A stretch of 11,108 nt of DNA from DASPKS01 sp035628035 (lineage in GTDB: Bacteria > Bacteroidota > Rhodothermia > Rhodothermales > Rubricoccaceae), in the NCBI GenBank assembly GCA_035628035.1, contig DASPKS010000230.1, forward strand, positions 1 through 11,108. The letters are read 5' to 3'. A program made the translations under genes and the position numbers. Below are positions 1 to 6,482 of this stretch, piece by piece; position 1 is the first letter of the stretch, and the number at the start of each line of letters is the position of its first letter. Under the pieces are notes generated by a model. The model was not told where the DNA came from, searched no databases, and saw nothing but the letters and a program-made list of their open reading frames with translations.

Positions 1-1710
1 CGCCTCACCCACGACGCGTACGATGATCGGAATGCCGCCTGGAGCCCCGACGGCACCCGCCTCGCCTTCTCGTCGGACCGGACGGCATACGGCGAAGAGG
101 GCGCGTACAACCTCTTCACGCTCGACCTCTCGACGGGCGAGATCGCGTACGTCACGAGCGGCCCCCAGATGGACCTCTCGCCGCGCTGGAGCCCGGACGG
201 TACTCGCCTCGTGTTCGTCAGCTCACGTCGCGAACCCGACGGGCACTTCAGCGCGCAGGACCTCTGGGTGGCCGATCTGGCTCCGTCGCCGGTTGCTACG
301 GAAGCCACGACCAGCCTGCCGCCCGCTGCGGGTACGACCGGTTCGCGCGCCGACCATGGCCCCCGCGAGGCCTCGGGAGATTCTTCGGTGTCGGCGGCCG
401 GCGCACCCCCCGTCGGCCCCACGCTCCACCGCCTCACGGCCTTCACCGGCGCCGCCTTCGACCCGGTCTGGACCGCCGACGATCACGTCGTCTTCTCGAC
501 GTTCGAGGACTACCGCTTCACCGTCCGCACGCTCTCGCTCGACTCGCTTCTCGCGGACCCACACCCGCAGGTGGCCGTGCGGTTCCCCGCGCCCGACTCC
601 GCGTGGGCGTTCAACCGGCTCGAGATCACCGACGCCGAGCGGCGCCGGCCCTACCGCCGCCGCTATACCCTCGACATCGCGGCGGGCAACATCAACAACA
701 GCCCGGCCTACGGGGCCTCCGGTGGGGCCGTCGTTGCCTTCTCCGACGTCCTCGGCGACGACATCTTCTACGTGACGGCCTACAGCGCCAACACCGTCGG
801 GCGCTCGTTCCTCGAAGGGCTCAGCCTCGGCGTAACCCGCATCCATCTGGGGCGGCGGGCGAACTACGGGTACGGGCTCTTCCGGATGGCCGGACAACGG
901 TACGACCGCACCGACCCCGACGCCGTCGCCAGCTACCCCGTCTACTACGAGCAGGTGTACGGGGCCGTCGGGCTGATGGAGTACCCCCTCACGAAGTTTC
1001 GCCGCATCGAGCTCTCGACCTCCATCGGGTGGAGCCGGAAGGACCAGCTCCTCCGCGTGGACGACGAGCTGGAGACGGTGCAGTTCACCAACAGCCTCGC
1101 GCTCGTCCACGACAACGCGCTCTACGGGCTCAACGGGCCGCTGGACGGGTGGCGCGCGAGCGTAGCAGCGGGCTACTCTACCGACCTCCTCTACTCAAAC
1201 GTCAGCTTCTACTCGGTCTCGGCCGACGTTCGGCGCTACTTCCGGATTACGCGCGACGTGACGTTCGCCTCCTGGGGGCTCGGACGGTTCAACGTGGGCC
1301 GCCGCGCGCGGCTCAACCTGCTCGGCGGCTCGTGGAGCCTGCGCGGGTTCCCCTTTCTCCGCCTCCGCGGGCGCAACCTCTGGTTCACCTCGCACGAGCT
1401 GCGTTTCCCGCTCGTCAACAACCCCAGCGCCGTCGTCCCCCTCCTCGCGCCGTTCGGCGTCGTCAGCCTCCGAGGAGCCCTCTTCGCCGACGCCGCGCGC
1501 CTCTGGAACGAGGGATACGACGACGTGGAGCTTGACCCCGGCTCGGGTTACCACGTCGGCACTACGCTGGGTGCCGTGGGTGCGGGGCTGCGCCTCAACC
1601 TCTACGGGGCGTTCGTCCTCCGCTATGACCGCGGCTACCGCTTCACCGATGGGCTCCGGTGGGCCGAGCGGGAGCCGTTCAGCCAGTTCTTCTTCGGGTG
1701 GGACTTCTGA
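1..1710 (+). CDS. PD40 beta-propeller / Omp85-like outer-membrane beta-barrel protein (5' truncated)
   Basis: The reading frame is open from base 1 to a TGA at 1708-1710, giving 569 visible residues; the true start lies upstream of the window. The N-terminal visible part has PD40 (TolB-like, WD40-like) propeller blades with the W-S-P-D-G-T-R-L core around residues 14-21 and 63-70, and a degenerate blade at W157. From about residue 225 the protein is rich in alternating aromatic/polar strands typical of outer-membrane barrels. It carries an L-R-G-F motif at residues 447-450, matching the conserved VRGF-type loop-6 motif of BamA/Omp85 barrels, and it ends in phenylalanine (G-W-D-F) as many barrel proteins do. 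No POTRA domain is visible in this portion. Large proteins with PD40 repeats followed by a barrel are known in Bacteroidota and Gemmatimonadota, but their substrate is not established. It is the first visible gene of a tight operon with a propeller lipoprotein and a PEGA protein, which suggests an envelope or protein-assembly role. The domain calls are firm; the function is open. Confidence 0.85.
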   Translation, partial: RLTHDAYDDRNAAWSPDGTRLAFSSDRTAYGEEGAYNLFTLDLSTGEIAYVTSGPQMDLSPRWSPDGTRLVFVSSRREPDGHFSAQDLWVADLAPSPVATEATTSLPPAAGTTGSRADHGPREASGDSSVSAAGAPPVGPTLHRLTAFTGAAFDPVWTADDHVVFSTFEDYRFTVRTLSLDSLLADPHPQVAVRFPAPDSAWAFNRLEITDAERRRPYRRRYTLDIAAGNINNSPAYGASGGAVVAFSDVLGDDIFYVTAYSANTVGRSFLEGLSLGVTRIHLGRRANYGYGLFRMAGQRYDRTDPDAVASYPVYYEQVYGAVGLMEYPLTKFRRIELSTSIGWSRKDQLLRVDDELETVQFTNSLALVHDNALYGLNGPLDGWRASVAAGYSTDLLYSNVSFYSVSADVRRYFRITRDVTFASWGLGRFNVGRRARLNLLGGSWSLRGFPFLRLRGRNLWFTSHELRFPLVNNPSAVVPLLAPFGVVSLRGALFADAARLWNEGYDDVELDPGSGYHVGTTLGAVGAGLRLNLYGAFVLRYDRGYRFTDGLRWAEREPFSQFFFGWDF

Positions 1711-1715
1711 GCACG

Positions 1716-2843
1716 ATGCCCGTTCGCGCCGCTACGTTCGCGCTGCTGGGGACCCTCGTGTACCTCGGCGGTTGTGAGGCGTTGCGCGTCAGCCGGCCAC
1801 TCGGTTCCCCCGATGGGGATCCCGTCGCGCTGTCGCTCCCGCTCGAAGCGACGTGGCGTTACAACATGGAGGCGGCCTCCGGGCCGACGGCACCCCTCGT
1901 GGTCGGACAGCACCTCCTCCTTGCCACGCGCAACGGCACCCTCCACGTTCTCGAACGCGGGGAACGAGCCCCCCGGAGGCTGGGCCGGATGAGCTACGGG
2001 GACGCGCTCGAAACCGCCCCACTCCTGCAGGGCGGCCGGATCGCGTATATCCCGGTGGCCGCCGGGAAACACGGCGTTGTGGCCTACGACCTAGTCGCTG
2101 GGAGGGCGCGGTGGACGCTCCGCCGCAGCCCCCACGCCGCCGGCCTCCTCATCGCGGAGGGCACCCTCGTCAGCGCTGCCCTCGATGGGACGGTGCGCGG
2201 CCTCGACCCTGCGACCGGCGCGGAGCGCTGGCGGCTTCGGCCGGACTCCGCCGCGGGCTACCGCGCCACGCCCGTCGAGGCGGGCGGGCGCGTTGTCGTT
2301 GCCGACGACCAGGGACGCGTTACCGCGCTCGATCCGGCGACGGGCGCCGTGACCTGGACCCGCCGGCTCGAGACGCCGGTGCTGACGACGCCCGCCGTCG
2401 CCCACGAGCTGGTCGTCGTGCCTACGTCTCGTGGTCGGCTGTTCGCGCTGGATGTGCGCGATGGCCGGGTGGCGTGGACGTTCGACGCGGAGGATCCCGA
2501 GGTTCGTTTCGCGTCGCCTGCTGTGGCCGCAAGCCAAGTCTACGTGGGCGGGACGGACGGCATGCTGCGGGCGCTCGAAGCGCGCACGGGCCGCGCCGTG
2601 TGGGTGTTTGAGACGGACGGCGCCTTTACGACGGCGCCCCTCGTTACGGGAGGGCTTCTGTTCGCGGGGTCCCTCGACAAGCGTCTTGTCGCCCTTGACG
2701 CAACGACGGGCGAGCTCCGCTGGGAGACGCAGCTCCGCGGTCGGCCCCGGGCCACGCCGGTCCTATGGGGGGGCCAGCTCGTCGTGCTCGCTGAGCCGCA
2801 CGAGGCGTATGCCTTCCGTCCCACCGCACGGCCGACCCAATGA
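1716..2843 (+). CDS. PQQ-propeller (BamB-like) outer-membrane lipoprotein
   Basis: This 375-residue protein has a lipoprotein signal peptide: a basic N-terminus (M-P-V-R), a hydrophobic stretch at about residues 6-18 and a lipobox L-G-G-C with the acylated cysteine at residue 20. The rest is made of repeated PQQ-type propeller blades, recognisable by recurring A-x-T-G-x-x-x-W turns: A-T-G-A-E-R-W, A-T-G-A-V-T-W, R-D-G-R-V-A-W, R-T-G-R-A-V-W, T-T-G-E-L-R-W, plus V-A-G-R-A-R-W. That makes at least six blades, and a weaker first one is probable. Length and layout resemble BamB, the propeller lipoprotein of the BAM outer-membrane assembly complex, but such propellers also occur in unrelated proteins, so BamB identity is not proved. 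The ATG at 1716 was chosen because it places the lipobox correctly; the frame is open further upstream, overlapping the barrel gene. It starts 5 bases after the barrel gene stop, implying translational coupling and possibly a physical partnership with the barrel. Purine-rich GGGTGGGA upstream is a weak ribosome site. Confidence 0.85.
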   Translation: MPVRAATFALLGTLVYLGGCEALRVSRPLGSPDGDPVALSLPLEATWRYNMEAASGPTAPLVVGQHLLLATRNGTLHVLERGERAPRRLGRMSYGDALETAPLLQGGRIAYIPVAAGKHGVVAYDLVAGRARWTLRRSPHAAGLLIAEGTLVSAALDGTVRGLDPATGAERWRLRPDSAAGYRATPVEAGGRVVVADDQGRVTALDPATGAVTWTRRLETPVLTTPAVAHELVVVPTSRGRLFALDVRDGRVAWTFDAEDPEVRFASPAVAASQVYVGGTDGMLRALEARTGRAVWVFETDGAFTTAPLVTGGLLFAGSLDKRLVALDATTGELRWETQLRGRPRATPVLWGGQLVVLAEPHEAYAFRPTARPTQ

Positions 2844-3625
2844 CGATGCGCCTCCCCCTTCTGCTCCTCCTCGTCTATCCCCTCCAGGTCCCGGCCCAGA
2901 TGGTTCCGGGTTACGTGCGCGTCGAGACGAACGCGCCCGGTGCGGTGGTATGGGCCGACAGCGTCCGGCTGGGCCCGGCGCGGGAGGGGGGGTGGCACCT
3001 CGAAGCCGGCCAGTACCGCCTCACGCTCGTCGAGGACGAGCGAGCGTGGCAGCCTCGCACGGCCGATACAACCCTCGGAGTCCGGCCCGGCGACACCGCC
3101 ACCGTACGGCTCGACCTGCCCGTGCGGTACCGCATTGAGTCGGTGCCTTTTGGGGCGGCGGTCGCGATAGAACGTGCGGGCCACCGCGAACCGCTCGGCG
3201 TCACCCCGCTTGTGCTGGACCGCGGAGGGGGGCTCATGGGCGCGCTCGTGCTGGAGCGTGAGGGGTACCACCCCGCGCAGCTCACCCCCGGCGACTCGCT
3301 CTTCAACCGCCACGTCGTCCTGCTCCAGCCATTGCGGCCTGGCGACGTCACGGAAGCGGAGGGCGTGTGGATGCCCTCGCGTCCTCGCCGCACGTGGGTT
3401 GACCTTGCCGCCGGCGCCGTCGCCCTCGCAGGGACCGGCGTGGCCATCTACTATAAGTTCCAGGCAGACGAGGTGGACGACCGGTACCGAAGCCCTGACA
3501 GCCCCGAGCGCGGGGATCCGGTGCTCCGCGAGGAGGCCCTCCGGTTAGACCGCTACTCTGCCGCCGCCCTCGCCGTGGGAACGGTGAGCTTCGGGCTGCT
3601 CGGGGTGAGGCTGATCCTACGATAG
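2840..3625 (+). CDS. PEGA-domain protein with signal peptide and two C-terminal membrane segments
   Basis: This 261-residue protein starts at an ATG overlapping the previous stop (ATGA at 2840-2843), a classic coupled-operon junction; a second ATG two codons later is also possible. An N-terminal hydrophobic stretch (about residues 4-17) ending near V-P-A-Q looks like a signal peptide. Residues 24-92 and 96-165 are two beta-rich units of PEGA type, each beginning with a V-R-V-E or Y-R-I-E strand followed by a P-x-G-A turn (T-N-A-P-G-A, S-V-P-F-G-A); the second contains G-V-T-P-L and E-G-Y-H-P signatures. PEGA units are usually extracytoplasmic and often linked to surface-layer or cell-wall contacts. 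Two hydrophobic segments at about residues 186-205 and 240-259 flank a charged stretch of about 34 residues, so the C-terminus is probably anchored in the inner membrane. Its operon position suggests it works with the barrel and propeller lipoprotein. The specific function is unknown. Confidence 0.8.
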   Translation: MTMRLPLLLLLVYPLQVPAQMVPGYVRVETNAPGAVVWADSVRLGPAREGGWHLEAGQYRLTLVEDERAWQPRTADTTLGVRPGDTATVRLDLPVRYRIESVPFGAAVAIERAGHREPLGVTPLVLDRGGGLMGALVLEREGYHPAQLTPGDSLFNRHVVLLQPLRPGDVTEAEGVWMPSRPRRTWVDLAAGAVALAGTGVAIYYKFQADEVDDRYRSPDSPERGDPVLREEALRLDRYSAAALAVGTVSFGLLGVRLILR

Positions 3626-3660
3626 CTGCTGCGCGCTGTGGGCGGTGCGCGACCGCATTC

Positions 3661-5067
3661 CTACGGGGCGTCGGAACGAGACCAGAGCTCGAAGAGGGTC
3701 CTCACGGTGACGTCCCCATTGTCTGCCTGGACCGTGCGCGTCACCTCCTTCCGAGCGAGCAGGGTGCGTCCGTTCTCCGAGGGAGCGCTGCCGGGCGTCT
3801 CGAACTCCGTGAACCGGTAGTCCGGGGTTGTGCGGTCCAAGCTGTTCACCGCGACCCATTGATCGGAAATCATCCCGAGCGGGATGGCGAGGGGGCGCGG
3901 CATGTTCGGGCAGCTGACCTCCATCGTTCCCCCGGAGGGCGTCGCCTGCACGCGGAGGTCCACCGTCAGGTCGCCGTCGTCCGTGGCGTCCAGGTGCGCC
4001 TCGCGAACGACAAAGGCGCCGTCTGTGTAGGTAGCCCTCGCGTTGCACCCCGGCGGCACGGGCGGGAGCACGAAGTCGCTGGGCCGGAGCGGCGCCTCCC
4101 CGCCGAAGACCTGACCCGAGGTGTCGGCGGTGAGGGGTACGGTCGCCGTCATCCGGCCGGAAATCGTTGCCTCCGCGTTGATCACGACCTCGATGCGGAC
4201 GGCGAGCTCGATCTCGGGCATCACGCAGCCGCACGAGGGATCGCCTACCCACTCCTCCTCGGCTCCCATGAGACGCACCCACCGCCGCGCTTGGGCGACG
4301 AGCTCCTCCGCTGTGCCTGGCGGGGGCTCGGCGGTGAGGTTGAAGGATTCGAGCCCGTCGCGCCCGAAGCCGAGCGCACGGTCGCCGCGGAAGGCGACCT
4401 CGACGAACTGGACCTCGGCGTGATCGCGCAGGACGTGGTCGATGAACTGGTTCCCGTTCGACTCGAACCGCTTCACGAGCATGCAGAGCTCCTCGTCGTC
4501 CTTCCCCACCCACTGCATGGGCAGCGGCGCCAGCATCCACCCCGACACCGAACGGGCCGAGTCCTCAGCCGCTGGCCTCACCCCTCGGCCACTGATGTTG
4601 TTGTGGCAGGTCCTGCATTCGCTATGGAATCGCAGGCGTTCCTCCACCGTGAGCAGGTCCCGTAAGGGGTTGCGCCCGACGGCGTCCACGGCCCTCCTCG
4701 AATCAATATCGCCCGGGTGCGCCTCCGAGAGGATGTCGTAGTTGCCGTGGCAGTTAAAGCACCGCGGGTGGCGGAACACCGGCACCATCTCGGCGAAGGC
4801 GCGGGCGGCGCCGATCTGGCGGCCTAGAGGGAGCGAGCAGGAGACCCCGCTTGGGTCGGACGCCCGGTGCCGGACGGATTCAGGCCCGAGCGAGACGAGC
4901 ACCGAGCGTGCTTCCGGAGATGCGGGGCTCTCGTCCGGTGTACCTCCGTCTCGGAGCGCGAGCGCGAACAGGAGTGCGGGAACGACGGGAAGGGCCGCAG
5001 CCAGGGGCCTCAACATCGCCGAGACGGTACGGCGGTGCGCGCTTGGGCTGCCGTCAGTGCGGGACAT
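3661..5067 (-). CDS. Secreted diheme c-type cytochrome with C-terminal beta-rich extension
   Basis: The 468-residue protein is read on the minus strand, stop TAG at 3661-3663. Two heme-c attachment motifs are present, C-F-N-C-H at residues 103-107 and C-R-T-C-H at 151-155. The first is preceded by F-R-H-P-R, and the second is followed by L-A-P-x-P-M-x-W-V-G-K and E-L-C at about 179-195. This pattern resembles the small cytochromes often annotated as isoquinoline 1-oxidoreductase subunits, recalled from memory rather than by search. Residues 18-39 form an export signal, so heme is attached in the periplasm. Residues about 285-468 have no recognised domain: they are beta-strand-rich, with cysteines at 341 and 386. 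The start is uncertain: ATG at 5067 gives 468 residues; ATG at codon 18 (5014-5016) gives 451 with a cleaner signal peptide. Neither has a clear ribosome site. The gene stands alone, convergent with the PEGA gene and divergent from yqeY, without a redox partner in the window. Electron transfer is likely; donor and acceptor are unknown. Confidence 0.85.
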   Translation of the reverse strand: MSRTDGSPSAHRRTVSAMLRPLAAALPVVPALLFALALRDGGTPDESPASPEARSVLVSLGPESVRHRASDPSGVSCSLPLGRQIGAARAFAEMVPVFRHPRCFNCHGNYDILSEAHPGDIDSRRAVDAVGRNPLRDLLTVEERLRFHSECRTCHNNISGRGVRPAAEDSARSVSGWMLAPLPMQWVGKDDEELCMLVKRFESNGNQFIDHVLRDHAEVQFVEVAFRGDRALGFGRDGLESFNLTAEPPPGTAEELVAQARRWVRLMGAEEEWVGDPSCGCVMPEIELAVRIEVVINAEATISGRMTATVPLTADTSGQVFGGEAPLRPSDFVLPPVPPGCNARATYTDGAFVVREAHLDATDDGDLTVDLRVQATPSGGTMEVSCPNMPRPLAIPLGMISDQWVAVNSLDRTTPDYRFTEFETPGSAPSENGRTLLARKEVTRTVQADNGDVTVRTLFELWSRSDAP

Positions 5068-5191
5068 GGTGGGGGTGACCGATAAAGAGACGGTGTGCCC
5101 GCGGAACGTAGGGCGCGCCCTCCCGAGAACACGTGAGGACCCCCGTCAAGTTGAAGGGCCACTCGGGTGTGGGGAGGCCGTATGCCCTGTG

Positions 5192-5197
5192 ATTATA
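5192..5197 (-). promoter_or_regulatory. Possible -10 element for the cytochrome gene
   Basis: The minus strand reads an exact TATAAT here, which is striking in such GC-rich sequence. It lies about 125 bases upstream of the first possible cytochrome ATG and points toward it. No good -35 hexamer is found at 16-18 bases; TTGCGC on the minus strand (plus-strand 5219-5224) is 21 bases away, which is too far for a standard sigma-70 promoter. It is a candidate only. Confidence 0.3.
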
Positions 5198-5313
5198 CGC
5201 CCAGGCGCCCTATTACCCGCGCAAGCAGACGGGTCGGATGGCACCCCTCCAAGCCCGCTCCCGCCACAGGGCAGTACCTGGCAACTGCGCCCTCCTCGTG
5301 GTGAGGCGGGGGG

Positions 5314-5321
5314 TAACTTCG
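5314..5321 (+). promoter_or_regulatory. Possible Bacteroidota-type -7 element upstream of yqeY
   Basis: TAACTTCG matches seven of eight positions of TAnnTTTG, the -7 element described for the Bacteroidota housekeeping sigma factor. It would give a very short leader before the yqeY ATG at 5342. No TTTG-like -33 partner is visible 19-21 bases upstream, so the call is weak. Confidence 0.22.
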
Positions 5322-5341
5322 CCGGTCCCCGAACCCGAACC

Positions 5342-5788
5342 ATGACGCTCAAGGAACGGCTCGCTCAGGACCTCAAGGACGCCATGCGCGCCCGCGAGGC
5401 GGTACGACTCGGCGCCATCCGCATGCTCAACGCGGCCCTCCTCGAATGGGAGAAGAGCGGTCGGGGGCCCGTCACCGAGGCCGACGAGCTGGCCATCCTC
5501 CAGAAGCAGGTGAAACAGCGCCGCGACAGCCTCGCGCAGTTCGAAGCCGCCGGGCGTACCGACCTCGCCGAGAAGGAGGCCGCCGAGCTTGCCGTGCTCG
5601 AAGCGTACCTCACCGCGCAAGCGTCCGACGAGGAGATCGCCCGCATCGTGCAGGAGGTCATCGCGCAGACCGGCGCGGCGTCGCCGAAGGACATGGGCCG
5701 TGTGATGGGGCCGGCGATGGCCCGTCTCAAGGGCCAGGCCGACGGGCAGCGCGTCCGCGCCGCCGTCGAGGCCGCCCTGAAGGGCTGA
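5342..5788 (+). CDS. yqeY: GatB/YqeY domain-containing protein
   Basis: The 148-residue protein is a typical stand-alone YqeY. It begins M-T-L-K-E-R-L with an amphipathic helix containing K-D-A-M-R-A-R-E-x-V-R-L, a central K-Q-V-K-Q-R-R-D-S region (about residues 57-65), E-A-Y-L around residue 90, and a C-terminal D-M-G-R-V-M-G and L-K-G-Q-A-D-G-Q segment. The latter is related to the C-terminal tRNA-binding domain of GatB, the amidotransferase subunit that makes Gln-tRNA and Asn-tRNA. The stand-alone protein is cytoplasmic and its role is not settled; a link to tRNA or translation is inferred from the shared domain. Full family length. The reading frame stays open far upstream through the intergenic region, but the family start matches the ATG at 5342; the upstream extension is low-complexity and is not included. 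It is followed after 20 bases by cvpA, so the two are probably co-transcribed. Confidence 0.92.
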   Translation: MTLKERLAQDLKDAMRAREAVRLGAIRMLNAALLEWEKSGRGPVTEADELAILQKQVKQRRDSLAQFEAAGRTDLAEKEAAELAVLEAYLTAQASDEEIARIVQEVIAQTGAASPKDMGRVMGPAMARLKGQADGQRVRAAVEAALKG

Positions 5789-5794
5789 GTAAAA

Positions 5795-5802
5795 GGGGAG
5801 GG
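5795..5802 (+). promoter_or_regulatory. Strong Shine-Dalgarno site for cvpA
   Basis: GGGGAGGG, with its GGAGG core ending 7 bases before the ATG at 5809, is the clearest ribosome binding site in the window. It fixes the cvpA start, although the frame is open well upstream inside yqeY. Confidence 0.75.
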
Positions 5803-5808
5803 ACCATC

Positions 5809-6399
5809 ATGCTCGACCTGCTGCTGATGGGAGGGCTTGGGCTGGGCGCCGTGCGCGGGTATTTCTCCGGCGGGACACGCCAGCTCGTGAGCACGGTCGG
5901 GTGGCTCTTCGCCTTCGTGTTCGGCGCCTCGCTCATGGGACCGCTCGGGAACGCGGTCGTGCGCAGCCTCGGCGCCTCGGAGCGAATGGCCCCCGTGCTC
6001 GGGTTCGTCGTCACGTTCGGGCTGATGCTGGCCGCGGTCGGCGCCGTGGGGTACGCGCTCCGGAAGACGCTGGAGGCGTTCAAGCTCGGCGGCCTCGACC
6101 GACTGATCGGGTCGTTCCTCGGCGGCTTCAAGGCGGCCCTCGGGCTCAGCCTCTTCCTCCTCGTGACGGGTTTCACGCCGTTCCCCGGGGGCCAGCCGTG
6201 GCTCATCAGCGCCGAGACCCGCGAGGCGTCGGTGCTGTACGAGCCGGTCCGGGCCGTCGCCCCCGCGACGTGGCGGTTCGTGCGGGCCGTCGCACCGGGC
6301 GTGCAGCGGCGGCTCTCGGACAAGTTCAGGACCTGGGAGGAAGATCGCCGGGCGTCCGACTCGACGGCGGTCGAGCCCCTAGAGAGCCGCGAGAACTAG
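5809..6399 (+). CDS. cvpA: CvpA family membrane protein
   Basis: The 196-residue inner-membrane protein has a typical CvpA N-terminus: M-L-D-L-L-L then G-A-V-R-G-Y-F-S-G-G-T-R-Q-L, the conserved R-G-x-x-x-G-x-x-x-Q-L pattern. Four hydrophobic segments lie at about residues 2-18, 25-43, 60-80 and 98-118, followed by a hydrophilic, partly charged C-terminal tail with D-K-F-R-T-W-E-E-D. CvpA was named for colicin V export in E. coli, and homologues in other bacteria are linked to envelope stress tolerance; the biochemical activity is unknown. The ATG at 5809 is supported by the strong GGGGAGGG site and by the family start; an alternative frame extension upstream overlaps yqeY and is rejected. 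It sits 20 bases after yqeY and 83 bases before the likely sbcC start. The pairing with yqeY suggests co-transcription but does not prove functional linkage. Confidence 0.9.
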   Translation: MLDLLLMGGLGLGAVRGYFSGGTRQLVSTVGWLFAFVFGASLMGPLGNAVVRSLGASERMAPVLGFVVTFGLMLAAVGAVGYALRKTLEAFKLGGLDRLIGSFLGGFKAALGLSLFLLVTGFTPFPGGQPWLISAETREASVLYEPVRAVAPATWRFVRAVAPGVQRRLSDKFRTWEEDRRASDSTAVEPLESREN

Positions 6400-6482
6400 C
6401 GAGAAATGCGGGAAGGGGTGACGCGGTCCGTCAGCGCAAGACCGTATTCTCTGGCCGTGATGTGGGGCTAGGGCAAGCGCGC

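Noticed and set aside
223..1110. 295-codon open frame on the minus strand inside the PD40-barrel gene
   Set aside because: Overlaps a well-supported coding region in antisense; composition is arginine/glycine/valine-rich as expected for shadow frames.
3626..3660. Possible bidirectional terminator between the PEGA and cytochrome genes
   Set aside because: Only a 5-pair CGCGC/GCGCG stem with a 10-base loop and no T-rich tail on either strand.
5111..5120. 10-base palindrome GGGCGCGCCC in the divergent region
   Set aside because: Short GC palindromes are expected by chance here; no second copy or spacing pattern seen.
4742..5341. Long in-frame extension upstream of yqeY
   Set aside because: The frame stays open by chance in GC-rich sequence and overlaps the cytochrome gene on the other strand; the yqeY family begins at the ATG at 5342.
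5901..6482. Upstream extension of the sbcC frame across cvpA
   Set aside because: Arginine-rich shadow of cvpA; family alignment from memory places the SbcC start at V-P-V-S-L-R-L near 6483.
6400..6482. Possible promoter for sbcC (TATTCT at 6445-6450)
   Set aside because: Only four of six positions match and no -35 or -33 element sits at a suitable distance; co-transcription with cvpA is as likely.
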